Positions 10,412 through 19,701 of a DNA stretch of 64,000 bases are shown piece by piece. Both the position numbers and the translations under genes were made by a program. Under the pieces are notes generated by a model. That model had not been told where the DNA came from. It was given only the letters and a program-made list of their open reading frames with translations, and did not search any database. Source of the stretch: Vibrio penaeicida (GTDB lineage: Bacteria; Pseudomonadota; Gammaproteobacteria; Enterobacterales; Vibrionaceae); contig NZ_BFAQ01000017.1 in the NCBI RefSeq assembly GCF_002933855.1, forward strand, positions 85,996 through 149,995. Reading direction: 5' to 3'. Within the stretch, counting starts at the first letter, position 1, and every line of letters begins with the position of its first letter.

Positions 10412-10940
10412 ACATAAATGCTTTATCTCCTATCACAAAGAAGACGCCAACGAAGTCAATGACTTTATCAGCACCTTTGACCATGAGCGTAATATATTCA
10501 TTGCGCGTGGCATCGGTGAAGAGATGCCTGGAGATATTATTGATAGTAATAACCCAGACTACATAATGCGCCGTATTCGAGAACTTTATTTAAGCAGCTC
10601 CACAGTAACTTTAATTATGCTCGGACAATATACGTGGGCAAGAAAATACGTTGACTGGGAAATCCAATCTTCTTTAAAAAATACATCGCTATCAAAGCCT
10701 AATGGGTTATTAGGTATTAAGCTACCTAGCTATACTGGAGAAGGATACCCCGATCGCCTTAACCTAAATTTGCTACAAAATAACGAACAACTCGATTGCT
10801 ATGCTAGAGTAATCGACTACCCAACGAGAAAAGATACCCTATTCAATGCCATTGATGACGCATTTGAACGTAGAGATACTCACAAATCTTGGATACTAAA
10901 TCCTAGAGAGCGATTCACCTACAATCGGAGCTGCAAGTAA
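10404..10940 (+). CDS. ThsB-type TIR-like protein (MTH538 / PF08937 family)
   Basis: 178 aa. It begins KCFISYHKEDANEVNDF, the FISYHxxD first strand of the TIR-like family that includes Thoeris ThsB. A middle stretch TVTLIMLGQYTWARKYVDWEI contains the family-typical W..KYVDWEI motif, with a candidate catalytic Glu near residue 86. No membrane segment. Thoeris ThsB proteins make NAD+-derived signal molecules upon phage infection; that is the family's known role, while the role here is inference. It overlaps the preceding gene by 8 nt and the next gene by 1 nt (TAATG), so it is the middle of an operon. Confidence 0.78.
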   Translation: MARHKCFISYHKEDANEVNDFISTFDHERNIFIARGIGEEMPGDIIDSNNPDYIMRRIRELYLSSSTVTLIMLGQYTWARKYVDWEIQSSLKNTSLSKPNGLLGIKLPSYTGEGYPDRLNLNLLQNNEQLDCYARVIDYPTRKDTLFNAIDDAFERRDTHKSWILNPRERFTYNRSCK

Positions 10941-11323
10941 TGGCGAAGTTTATCAGCTACGACAATGATCGCCATTATAAAAACTTACTATTGGCTTGGG
11001 ATGCAAATGGTCAGTTTAAATTTGGTTTCCACGACCACTCTGCCGATGTTTCGGTTAATAGCACCGACGCTACCATTATCAAGCGTGCTATCTCCGCAAA
11101 AATAAACAATGCCCATTATTTCTTATGTATTGTAGGTAAAGATACCTACAAAAGTGACTGGGTAAAATGGGAGATTGAAAAAGCAGTGAAGCTTAAGAAA
11201 AGGATTGTCGCTGTAAAAACAGATCGCGGTAACGCTGCCCCTAGTGAAATATATGGCGTAGGTGCCTCTTGGACAATGTCGTTTAAGTTTGACTCAGTCT
11301 GTAAAGCGGTAAATGATGCCTGA
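10940..11323 (+). CDS. Second small ThsB-like TIR protein
   Basis: 127 aa. Compact version of the same fold as its upstream neighbour: AKFISYDNDRHYKNLLLAW at the N-terminus, AHYFLCIVGKDTYKSDWVKWEIEKAV in the middle with a candidate catalytic Glu near residue 77, and a following KKRIVAVK strand. It starts on the last base of the previous stop codon. Two ThsB-like proteins side by side fit the multi-TIR layout of Thoeris loci, in which several TIR sensors feed one effector. I see no ThsA with SIR2/SLOG or macro domain in the window. Confidence 0.75.
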   Translation: MAKFISYDNDRHYKNLLLAWDANGQFKFGFHDHSADVSVNSTDATIIKRAISAKINNAHYFLCIVGKDTYKSDWVKWEIEKAVKLKKRIVAVKTDRGNAAPSEIYGVGASWTMSFKFDSVCKAVNDA

Positions 11324-11400
11324 TGCAAAGGAACCGAGTTCTGATGTTCTCAAAAATTACAATATCAGAACTGTCAAAATGTTAATACCAAGGACAGTTA

Positions 11401-13635
11401 ATGGATAATATCTTCTTCTCGTTCTCATTTTCTGAGTTTAAGCCTCTTGTTGAGCACGTTACAAAGCGAGTGGGTGAATCAGTTACATTGCAAAGGTGTG
11501 GTCTTAGACCCCATCATCTTGCTCGACTTGAAGCTTATAAAAGCGCACCACTAGAAAACAGCTTGCAGCATGTAAGCAATAGTCGCTATCTCGTTTGCAT
11601 ACTTGGACAGGATGTTGGTAGTAAGGTAGAGGAAAAAACCTATATTGAGCTGGAAATAGAACAAGCAATTGAAGATGATGTAGATATTTTCGCATTCATG
11701 ATCGGCGATGAGTACCAACACTCCAATAGAATGCGACCCGATATATCCCGTATCTATCATTTGCTTTCAAGCCATGTAACTGTCGGTACTATTGCAAGCG
11801 AAGATCCAGAGGTAATCGCCCGAAAAATTACTCAAGCTCTAGAAGGTGATATCTGGAAAACACTAGGGGAAAATGACAAGTTTTCTCTTTCTCATGGCGT
11901 ATTAAATGTCTCCGGATTCCCATTGGAACATTTAGACAAATTGCCAGAACAAATATCTACTCAATTACGTAAAGTTTATAGGCGGGAACAACTAAAACAT
12001 CAAGTTAGCCCACTATCGGCCGACATTGCTCAACGCAAAAATTGGGCTTATGAAAGCCTAAATTTTGGGCACGTTGAAGAAGCTATTAAAAATTTACAAA
12101 GAGTAATAGACGAATTCGGTTCCGATTTTTTTAGCTGCTTTTGGTTGGGTCGACTGTATGCGATTTACGGAAACCGTGATGAACAATTAAAAAAATGTTT
12201 CGCCATCAATGAGCGAGCTCTTAGCATGTTAGATAGTGATGAAACACTACTTCATTCCTTATGCTTCACTCACATGGCTATTGCTGCTAACAAATCTGGT
12301 AACATTGATAAAGCAAAACAATATTTTGAGGAATCAACAACAACATTTAAAACCTATGACTCCTATGAATATAGAGCTGAGCTATGCCTACAACAGCTTG
12401 AGAAGTCGCCCAGCAGCTTTTGGGTTGAGGGTGCAACCAATGACTTGGGAGCCATCCAAAAAGCTAAACTCTCCCATTTTTTGATCGTCTGCAAAAAGTT
12501 TGAAGAGCAATACCCCACTAGCTTTGCGCAAGTGAACCACTGTTTGCTAAAAAAGTGGAAAGCTTTTCTTACGAAAACCTATAATTCAACCAACGAAACG
12601 CAAGAGTGGGTATCTACCCAATTTACCTACACTCCTCGAATGCTTCACCCGCTAAACCTCAACGATAATTCCTTTGAAGGTGCTTTATTCGCCTCCCAGC
12701 TTATTTGGTATAAATACAAAGCGCTACACTATGCTTCCTTACATATGCTTAATGAATACAGTAAACTGAAAGCAGAAAGAAATTCATACCAATCTATTGC
12801 TGAACACTTCCAAAATGAACAGGCTGATGCAAAAAATATCATTGCTCAAAGCCGCCAAATAATCAAATCCAGAGAAGAGGCTGAAAGAGAAAAAAGTATC
12901 TTACAAACAAACCTTAAAAAATCAAAGAAGATACAAAACTTAGTGAAAGGAGGGGTGACTCTTTCGGTTGCCACTAGTCTTGCTATAGTTGTGGACATAA
13001 TTAGCCCTCCACACGCAATTAATTTATTAGTACTTGGTACTTTGGCTGTTTCATTCTTTTTACTTCATAAGCAGTCGAAAAAAGTCCACTCAACCGACAA
13101 CCTCACACATGAAATAATCGCATTAGAACAAAGCCTTGATGATAGTCTGTCCGAATTTTGGATCGAATCTAAGTCAAGCTTCCGAGATGAGAATTTGAGA
13201 GATATCTTCCAGTATGATGTAGAGTTATCTGGTTTGATCCAAAATGAGTATTTAAACTCAGTTGAAAGCGAATTGTTTAAATACAGTACAGTATTAAATC
13301 ACAAGTTATCTTCTCATTTAGAACGGACTCAGAAAGAACTCTATCAATTAAAAGAAACCCTTTTTCAGTGGTACGACAAAGTAGATCAATTCGAACAATA
13401 CTCCGTATCTGCACACAACGGTCAATATAACCATATGTTATGCCGAAAGGCGGGAGTTATGGTAGCCAAAAAAGCTGAACTTGGATCGGATAGCCTTCGT
13501 GCAGTCATTTATCCAAAAGAAGATCTAAAGCAAAGTATCAGAGGGCGGGCATTGCATATTGATGGTTCGAGGTTAGACGCTTGGTTCAATGATATTGAAG
13601 AAGCAGAGAGGATGCTAATAGAGTTAAATGAGTAA
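11401..13635 (+). CDS. TIR-like/TPR/coiled-coil protein with a membrane hairpin; candidate effector of the TIR cluster
   Basis: 744 aa. Residues 1-150 look TIR-like (NIFFSFSFSEFKPLVEHV; RYLVCILGQDVGSK; YIELEIEQAIEDDVDIFAFMI) with a Glu in the usual place near residue 84. Residues about 215-340 have TPR-like helices (AIKNLQRVIDEFG, WLGRLYAIYGN, KAKQYFEESTTTF). A coiled coil covers about 455-515, two transmembrane segments lie at about 518-553, and more coiled coil follows up to about 680. The layout suggests a membrane-attached sensor-effector; no pore or nuclease domain was recognised. AAGGACAG precedes the ATG by about 6 nt. It is 77 nt behind the previous gene, in the same direction. Confidence 0.65.
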   Translation: MDNIFFSFSFSEFKPLVEHVTKRVGESVTLQRCGLRPHHLARLEAYKSAPLENSLQHVSNSRYLVCILGQDVGSKVEEKTYIELEIEQAIEDDVDIFAFMIGDEYQHSNRMRPDISRIYHLLSSHVTVGTIASEDPEVIARKITQALEGDIWKTLGENDKFSLSHGVLNVSGFPLEHLDKLPEQISTQLRKVYRREQLKHQVSPLSADIAQRKNWAYESLNFGHVEEAIKNLQRVIDEFGSDFFSCFWLGRLYAIYGNRDEQLKKCFAINERALSMLDSDETLLHSLCFTHMAIAANKSGNIDKAKQYFEESTTTFKTYDSYEYRAELCLQQLEKSPSSFWVEGATNDLGAIQKAKLSHFLIVCKKFEEQYPTSFAQVNHCLLKKWKAFLTKTYNSTNETQEWVSTQFTYTPRMLHPLNLNDNSFEGALFASQLIWYKYKALHYASLHMLNEYSKLKAERNSYQSIAEHFQNEQADAKNIIAQSRQIIKSREEAEREKSILQTNLKKSKKIQNLVKGGVTLSVATSLAIVVDIISPPHAINLLVLGTLAVSFFLLHKQSKKVHSTDNLTHEIIALEQSLDDSLSEFWIESKSSFRDENLRDIFQYDVELSGLIQNEYLNSVESELFKYSTVLNHKLSSHLERTQKELYQLKETLFQWYDKVDQFEQYSVSAHNGQYNHMLCRKAGVMVAKKAELGSDSLRAVIYPKEDLKQSIRGRALHIDGSRLDAWFNDIEEAERMLIELNE

Positions 13636-13842
13636 ACAGCTCACCTGTTGCAATAGATAACCTTATTTTTTGCTTTCACACATCTAAGATATTCATTGCA
13701 ATATAGTGAAACGGCACTCATTATTTTTGCAAATGGTTACACTACGTACTAATAACCGTTGTCATTCATAAAACTATATGCGTATTATCCTTATAAAACT
13801 GAATCGATATACATTCATAAGATACTGTCTGGATACATACTC
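13636..13842. other. 207-nt gap between the TIR genes and the FHA/kinase genes
   Basis: No gene is supported. The reading frame of the FHA protein can be extended upstream to a TTG at 13759, but the extra residues show no domain and no ribosome site. The gap is long enough for a separate promoter, so the two halves of the island may be separate transcription units. Confidence 0.45.
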
Positions 13843-14877
13843 ATGTCGATCAATCATAAAGCTCAATCATTCGATCAGAAACCATCTACATCCGATAGTG
13901 CATCAGCCTCTCCATTATCAGAAAGCGTCTATTTTCATGGAGGGATACTGAATTCATCTTCGGGTGACAGCATCTATTTAAGGCAGTACCACACGATTGG
14001 TCGTTCAAAAGATTGCCATACGCCATTATCACGAAACGATATATCTCGAATACATGCCGTCATGTTTTGGCAAGAAAACGGTTGGTACATTCAAGATAAA
14101 AGCACAAATGGTGTTTGGGTAAACAGTAAAAGAATCACTAAAGACCAAACCGTCGCTCTACAGAAAAACGATAAGATCGCTTTATCTTCAAAGGCTGGTG
14201 ATGCTTTCACATTGGTATCGAGCGATGAACCAAGCGATATGCTGATTAATTCCAAGTCTCTTCCTTCCATTTGCTTGAATAAGCCGTTCACCAAACTCTC
14301 CAAGCAGCTTTCTCTCTACTGTGAAAATGGGATTTGGTATCTAGAAACATTGGTTGGCGACAACTGGGAAAGCACCAAAGTTTATGATGGCGACACCATT
14401 CACATTGATGGTGGAGAATACACACTTCAAACCAACCGCATAGAAGAAAAAACCTGCCAGAACCGTCCGGTAGTGCGAACCATTGAAGATTTGACGTTCC
14501 ACATAAATGTTTCCAGTGATGAAGAAGAAATTCAGTTATCGATTAATGATTCTGAACACACGGCAACCATTGGTGGGCACCGTCTATACAACCAACTCTA
14601 TTTGTTCCTTTGTTTGGCTAGACAATCTAATTCTGATCGCGCGCAAGGGTATGAACCTGCTCATTGCGGATGGGTGAATTTGAATGAGCTCTCCAATTCA
14701 CTCGGCATCGAACCTGAAAATACCCGAATACGCCTTCATCGATTGCGTACTCGCTTAAGAGATACAGCCAGCTTTAGCGGCATAGATGCTTGCCAAATCT
14801 TACAGCTTCAAGGAGGCGAAGTTCGTTTAAATACCGCCAACATAGACATAGTGAAAAGCGGAAAGAATGAAAGCTAA
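13843..14877 (+). CDS. FHA-domain protein with predicted C-terminal winged-helix DNA-binding domain
   Basis: 344 aa from the ATG at 13843. An FHA domain (residues about 40-110) carries the phosphothreonine-binding signature: TIGRSKDC, SRIHA, and DKSTNGVWVNSKRI. A second beta-rich, FHA-like segment lies at about 140-205. The C-terminal region (about 240-335) looks like a winged helix of the OmpR/SARP type: GHRLYNQLYLFLCLA, then VNLNELSNSLGIEPENTRIRLHRLRTRLRD, then a beta wing (ILQLQGGEVRLN). It would thus be a transcription factor that reads protein phosphorylation, with the kinase gene 42 nt downstream as the obvious partner. The ribosome site is weak (GGA about 10 nt upstream), so the start is uncertain; a TTG at 13759 is the alternative. 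FHA is firm, the winged helix is my reading. Confidence 0.72.
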   Translation: MSINHKAQSFDQKPSTSDSASASPLSESVYFHGGILNSSSGDSIYLRQYHTIGRSKDCHTPLSRNDISRIHAVMFWQENGWYIQDKSTNGVWVNSKRITKDQTVALQKNDKIALSSKAGDAFTLVSSDEPSDMLINSKSLPSICLNKPFTKLSKQLSLYCENGIWYLETLVGDNWESTKVYDGDTIHIDGGEYTLQTNRIEEKTCQNRPVVRTIEDLTFHINVSSDEEEIQLSINDSEHTATIGGHRLYNQLYLFLCLARQSNSDRAQGYEPAHCGWVNLNELSNSLGIEPENTRIRLHRLRTRLRDTASFSGIDACQILQLQGGEVRLNTANIDIVKSGKNES

Positions 14878-14919
14878 CCCACAATCGCAAATTCGAAAGC
14901 TAAGCCGATATGCCCCGTT

Positions 14920-17900
14920 ATGTTACCTAATCTAGAAATCCGGCAGGCATTGTCTGCAAAAGGGTACGAATTAGAACACAAGATTGGCGAAGGCGGTTTT
15001 GGTTCCGTCTATAAAGCCAAATATTTGAATACCGAACAAAGCGTTGCGATAAAGTTTTTGCAACTAGACACGGGGTTCAACGAACAAAAAAGACAACGAG
15101 AAATCGCGCGCTTTGATCGCGAGAGCCAGTTTGTTAGTCAATTTAGCCACCCCAATATTGTGCGGCTTTTGGATAAGGGAAGCGTCGCGACAAGCTGTAT
15201 CTACAGTGTGTTTGAATATGTGGAAGGCACACCGCTGAACGAGCACCTTCATACCTACGGTGCACTTGATATCGAAAGCACCCGCTCCATCATGCTTCAG
15301 GTTTTAGATGCCCTTGTTCATGCACATCAATGTGGCGTTATCCATCGCGATATCAAGCCTTCAAATATCATGCTGTCTCACAACGGCGCCAAGCTTCATG
15401 CCAAATTGCTCGATTTTGGCATCAGTACACAAGCGTTTGAAAATAGAACATCCAGTTACCAAACGCTCACGCTAGACCAAGAAACACTGGGCACACCAAC
15501 TTATTGTGCGCCGGAACAATTACGGGGAGAAGCCGTTACCTTTAGCTCCGATCTCTATATGTGGGGCTTGGTCTTCATTGAATGCCTGACGGGCTCGCCA
15601 GCCGTAAAAGGGGGAGGCATTGCTGAGACTTACCACCAACACCTAAGCGATACGCCTATTCCTGTGCCTAAGGAGTTGTTGTCTCATCCTCTTGGGAGTT
15701 TGCTGCGGCAAGTTTTACAAAAACGAGTCAGTGAACGAACCGTAAGCGCTGAAGAAACTTACAACCAACTCGATAGTATGATCGTCAGCAATTTGGTCGG
15801 TCGAATTCACACCAATCTCATTCAAAGCTGCCCTATTCAAAAAAACGAGTCAAGTGAAGAGATAACCGTTGCGCTAAGGCAAGATGACTCGACACACTTT
15901 CCAGCGGTCCAAGTCGATTCTTCACACAAAAAACAGATAGCTTCGCTAGCATTGCGCATTAGCGCTATAAGCATTGAGGGTAAATCGGAACACGCCGACA
16001 TCATCGAGGCTGTATTCCAATCGACGCGCAATAAATGCATTGATATTGCCAAGCGATACGGTGGGTTTCACGTTGGCAACTTAAGCGATTTGTCCCTTTT
16101 CTATTTCGGCTACCCTGTTGCCAGCGACAATGACACACGATTTGCGGCGCGTACTGCACTGGAGATCATCAGCCTAGCCAATCAACAAGATTCTTACATT
16201 CGGCAGCAATACGGGTATCGATTCCAGTTTCATATAGCCATTCATAGCGATCAATATTTGGTTAGAAATAATCAAGTGCCTGATGGACTCTCGAACCATA
16301 TTGTCACTGATTTGGTGCGATTAGCAGAAGACAGAAACATTCTCTGTTCTAGCGATAGCGAAACCTTACTGCAATCTTTTTATCATTTTGAAGAGACGGC
16401 CACAGCGTCTGAAAACATAGCGCATGTCGCACTGAAGTCTGAACGAACTCTCGAAGCATTTGGGTTCCTTCGGGGTACGCGCAACCAACGTTCCATGGTT
16501 GGTCGTTCACTGGAAGTGAGCCAGCTGAAAACACTCACCACAAATCAAACAACACCTGCTATTCACCTTCAAGGAGAGGCGGGAATTGGGAAATCAAGGT
16601 TAGTTCATGAGTTTCACCAAAATCGACCCCACTTGATTTTTCAGTGCTTGCCGGAGCACAAATCCAATGCTCTGTTTCCCATTTTGGCTTTTCTCAAACA
16701 CACATTGTTCAGGCATACCCGAGATAGTGGTGAACGGCTGGCCGAGTTGATTCAGAAGGGGAAAGTAACAGGACAAAAAGACGAAATCACCACGTTGCTT
16801 TTTGCTTGGTTAAGCATAGAGTCTTCCCAAAAAAAGACGCTCTCAAACATCGACCCATCCGTACACAAATCGCTGCTGTTTGAAGGTCTCAACTGTCTTC
16901 TGCAACAGTCAAATCCAGAGGCGACCCTTTATGTAGTTGAGGACACGCATTGGGCAGATCCAATGACGTTAGAGTTTATCCATTACCTCATCGCACAAAA
17001 TGCTGGCACAGATAAAACATTGCTCATGACATCGCGTTCTCCACTTCAAGAATGTCTAGAGGAATGCGACATCACTTCGATGCAATTAGCACCTCTGCAG
17101 ACACCGGATACTCACCAATTCATATCTACCCTCTTTGATGGTGCTCTGGTATCTGAAGAGGTAAACCAAGTTCTTCTCACTCGGACGGATGGCGTACCGC
17201 TTTTTATCGAAGAGCTGGTACAAATGCTAAAGAAACACGAATTAACTCACGTCATTGATGGAAAAGTCTCTTTTAAAGATTCAGAAAAAACGCTCCAAAT
17301 CCCGCTGACACTGCGAGAGTCGATTCAAAACAAAATTGATGGGCTGACCTACGCTAAGGATACACTGCAACTCGCCGCAACACTGGGGCGAGAGTTTGAT
17401 TATCAGATACTCACAGAGGTGTCTTTACTAAGTCGCCTTCAAGTCCAAAACGATCTTGAAGCGCTTCTCGAAAATCAAATCATTATTCAACAAAGAAATG
17501 TAGAAGGTGATCGATACCTTTTTAAACACGCCTTAATTCAAGAAGTGAGTTACGACACCATACCAGCACAAACCCGTCCCGATATGCACTTACAAGTTGC
17601 ACGCGGCATGGCTTCATTATTCGAAAAACCAGACAGATTGGTTAGCCACCAAATTGCCCTGCACTTTAATCGAGCCGAAAAACACTTTGAGGCAAGCTGG
17701 TGGTACGAAAAAGCGGCTGAGGGCGCCTCCGCCATTTACGCCGTTGAAGACGCCATCACGTTGTACCAAGCGGCGCTGCCTCTCTGTCTCTCCTGCGACG
17801 AAACTCAGGAGCAAGCTCAGCTTAAAGTCAGGATATTGGAAGGTTATGCGTCCAACTTAGTGCTCGATGGGCAGCACACAGAGTCACGTGAGATTTTTGA

Positions 17901-18936
17901 AGATTTATCCGTTATCTATCAGATCAATCATCACCATTTAGTACTAGCCAAAACTCAGCTAGCGCAAGGAAAAACCCACGAAGTCGTCAACGAACACCAG
18001 CAAGCATTGGACTACTACCAGAGAGCAAAAATTACGCTCCAGCAACTCGAACATTCTCCAGAACCAACTCAATCGGAATGGTGGCAAACCTGGCTGGATC
18101 TGAAAAATGCCGAATTATATGTTCAGTATTGGCTAGGAAACACCGAGAACATGCACGCTATCCACTCAGAGGTAGAGCCTATCGTGTTAGCGTTGTCGGA
18201 CCATGAGCAGATATCGGCGCACTACAACAACTTACTTCTCTTTTACCTACGCACACAGCGATACGTTCTCGATAACAACCAATTGGAGATAGCACAAAAA
18301 GGATTAGAAGCAGCCAAGCTGAGTGGGCATGAACCCCTTATTGCCAATGCTCTATTTAACCGTGGTTTTTGTTTGTGCCACCTTCAAGATATCGAGCCTG
18401 CTTTGGTCTATTTGGAAGAGGCATTAAAGTACGCAGAGCGCCTGCACGATAAAGTTCTTCAAACTCGGTGTTACACCTATTTAGCCGTTGCTTATCGGTT
18501 GATGGGAAATACTCAAAAAACACGCGAGTTCGCCGCCCATTCGCTGAGCTTATCCGAGAGCGCATCAATGCACGACTACGTCGCCGCTGCTCTCGCAAAC
18601 CTATCATGGTGCAGCTATAGAGAAGGAGATATTAGCCTTTCCAATACATATCTCGATCAGTGTTTAAATATATGGAACACCCCCTCGACTCAATTCCCGT
18701 TCCTATGGCTTTCTCACCTTCATGCAATGGCAATTTGTCTAGTCGACGACAGTGTTGCTAATGAATGCTCACCAGATATATCAATGCTAGCAACCTGCTT
18801 GTTAAACCAGCACCAAGCACAATTACCAAGTGACATTGAAAGCTGCCTCGAAAATCTCACTCATTCCAGTAGAGATAATCGACACACATACCTTATGGAG
18901 CTGTCCGTTCTGTCTAAATCACATCAATTTATTTAA
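14920..18936 (+). CDS. Ser/Thr protein kinase fused to cyclase-like, AAA+ ATPase and TPR regions
   Basis: 1338 aa. The kinase domain (residues about 16-290) is complete: GEGGFGSVYKAKY, AIKFLQ, HRDIKPSN near 141, LDFGIS near 164 and GTPTYCAPEQL. Residues about 340-520 resemble a class III nucleotide-cyclase fold (SLALRISAISIEGKS, RFAARTALEII) but lack recognisable catalytic Asp pairs, so it is probably a degenerate regulatory domain. An AAA/STAND-like ATPase follows, with Walker A GEAGIGKS near 551 and a Walker B-like VVEDTHWADP near 673. The C-terminal 400 residues are TPR-like helices. This is the architecture of signal-integrating kinases such as PknK-type proteins. It sits between the FHA gene (42 nt) and the 243-aa gene (18 nt). 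No membrane helix is seen, so it is probably cytoplasmic. Confidence 0.85.
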   Translation: MLPNLEIRQALSAKGYELEHKIGEGGFGSVYKAKYLNTEQSVAIKFLQLDTGFNEQKRQREIARFDRESQFVSQFSHPNIVRLLDKGSVATSCIYSVFEYVEGTPLNEHLHTYGALDIESTRSIMLQVLDALVHAHQCGVIHRDIKPSNIMLSHNGAKLHAKLLDFGISTQAFENRTSSYQTLTLDQETLGTPTYCAPEQLRGEAVTFSSDLYMWGLVFIECLTGSPAVKGGGIAETYHQHLSDTPIPVPKELLSHPLGSLLRQVLQKRVSERTVSAEETYNQLDSMIVSNLVGRIHTNLIQSCPIQKNESSEEITVALRQDDSTHFPAVQVDSSHKKQIASLALRISAISIEGKSEHADIIEAVFQSTRNKCIDIAKRYGGFHVGNLSDLSLFYFGYPVASDNDTRFAARTALEIISLANQQDSYIRQQYGYRFQFHIAIHSDQYLVRNNQVPDGLSNHIVTDLVRLAEDRNILCSSDSETLLQSFYHFEETATASENIAHVALKSERTLEAFGFLRGTRNQRSMVGRSLEVSQLKTLTTNQTTPAIHLQGEAGIGKSRLVHEFHQNRPHLIFQCLPEHKSNALFPILAFLKHTLFRHTRDSGERLAELIQKGKVTGQKDEITTLLFAWLSIESSQKKTLSNIDPSVHKSLLFEGLNCLLQQSNPEATLYVVEDTHWADPMTLEFIHYLIAQNAGTDKTLLMTSRSPLQECLEECDITSMQLAPLQTPDTHQFISTLFDGALVSEEVNQVLLTRTDGVPLFIEELVQMLKKHELTHVIDGKVSFKDSEKTLQIPLTLRESIQNKIDGLTYAKDTLQLAATLGREFDYQILTEVSLLSRLQVQNDLEALLENQIIIQQRNVEGDRYLFKHALIQEVSYDTIPAQTRPDMHLQVARGMASLFEKPDRLVSHQIALHFNRAEKHFEASWWYEKAAEGASAIYAVEDAITLYQAALPLCLSCDETQEQAQLKVRILEGYASNLVLDGQHTESREIFEDLSVIYQINHHHLVLAKTQLAQGKTHEVVNEHQQALDYYQRAKITLQQLEHSPEPTQSEWWQTWLDLKNAELYVQYWLGNTENMHAIHSEVEPIVLALSDHEQISAHYNNLLLFYLRTQRYVLDNNQLEIAQKGLEAAKLSGHEPLIANALFNRGFCLCHLQDIEPALVYLEEALKYAERLHDKVLQTRCYTYLAVAYRLMGNTQKTREFAAHSLSLSESASMHDYVAAALANLSWCSYREGDISLSNTYLDQCLNIWNTPSTQFPFLWLSHLHAMAICLVDDSVANECSPDISMLATCLLNQHQAQLPSDIESCLENLTHSSRDNRHTYLMELSVLSKSHQFI

Positions 18937-18954
18937 GTAGTAAAAGGAAACACT

Positions 18955-19686
18955 ATGTCAGATACACCAGAAAAAACCGCCATCGAGTCCATGAATGATA
19001 TTTTCATATTGCGCGCTAATGGAAAGATTGCGCACCTTGAATACGAGGATTACGCCAATGAAAGCGTAATCATTGAGTCAATCACTCGAAATGCAGACAA
19101 AAGAAAGTACTTCTTTACAGATGATAAAAACGGCAGCTTTCCACTCAACTTAGCCGGTCCTAACGTGACCAAAGTCATTGATTGGAATTTAGAAAATCAA
19201 CCTAGCTCACACCCACAAAAAAAACCTGGGTACTTTATTGACCTCCGCCGTATCACACTGAATCGCCTAGATTTGTTAAACTTAAAGCCCGATAGCAAAT
19301 TAAAGCGAGACAAGCCGCTAACAAGTGACGCGCGTGACGGTTTACAAGAAGTGCCAGAAAACAGACTGTATCAATTGGGGCAAAACCCTGATGAAGACAA
19401 CCTTTACATCGCATTTTATAAACACCCTGCCAAGGTGCGCTCACCTAACAATGCCTACGGCTATTGCATCAGTTATATTCCAGCAAGTGTCTTAGATGAA
19501 TATGAAATTTCTGACAATAAGATTGCCAGCTTAGAAGACACTAAGTCGCTCTTAGAATTTTATTATGGGCAAACTTGTGTCCAGTCTGGCGCAATGAACC
19601 CTGACGATTTTGAAAGTAGTCAGTATCTTAGAGGTGGTTCCGCTGCGGCTTGCTATGTTGCAAACCTTAGAACATTCAAGTCCTGA
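18955..19686 (+). CDS. Unrecognised 243-aa protein upstream of YcaO-TfuA; candidate modification substrate
   Basis: I recognise no family. It has a good ribosome site (AAGGAAA) and lies 18 nt behind the kinase gene and 15 nt before ycaO, so it belongs to the operon. It is hydrophilic and has no signal peptide or membrane helix. It has three cysteines (in YGYCIS, GQTCVQ and AAACYV). The C-terminus, after a double glycine, is GGSAAACYVANLRTFKS, a small residue-rich tail with one Cys. RiPP precursors often end in a leader/core break like this, but 243 aa is long for a precursor. It could equally be a structural protein that YcaO-TfuA modifies, a recognition partner, or an unrelated effector. Confidence 0.6.
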   Translation: MSDTPEKTAIESMNDIFILRANGKIAHLEYEDYANESVIIESITRNADKRKYFFTDDKNGSFPLNLAGPNVTKVIDWNLENQPSSHPQKKPGYFIDLRRITLNRLDLLNLKPDSKLKRDKPLTSDARDGLQEVPENRLYQLGQNPDEDNLYIAFYKHPAKVRSPNNAYGYCISYIPASVLDEYEISDNKIASLEDTKSLLEFYYGQTCVQSGAMNPDDFESSQYLRGGSAAACYVANLRTFKS

Positions 19687-19701
19687 TTGAGTGGCTGATT
19701 C

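Noticed and set aside
13759..13842. Longer N-terminus of the FHA protein from a TTG codon
   Set aside because: No ribosome site, and the added residues look like translated intergenic DNA; the ATG at 13843 is preferred although it is not strongly supported either.
13843..18936. FHA protein and kinase as part of a type VI secretion system
   Set aside because: No Tss, Hcp, VgrG or ClpV gene is in the window, and the winged helix and AAA+/TPR parts are not T6SS-like.
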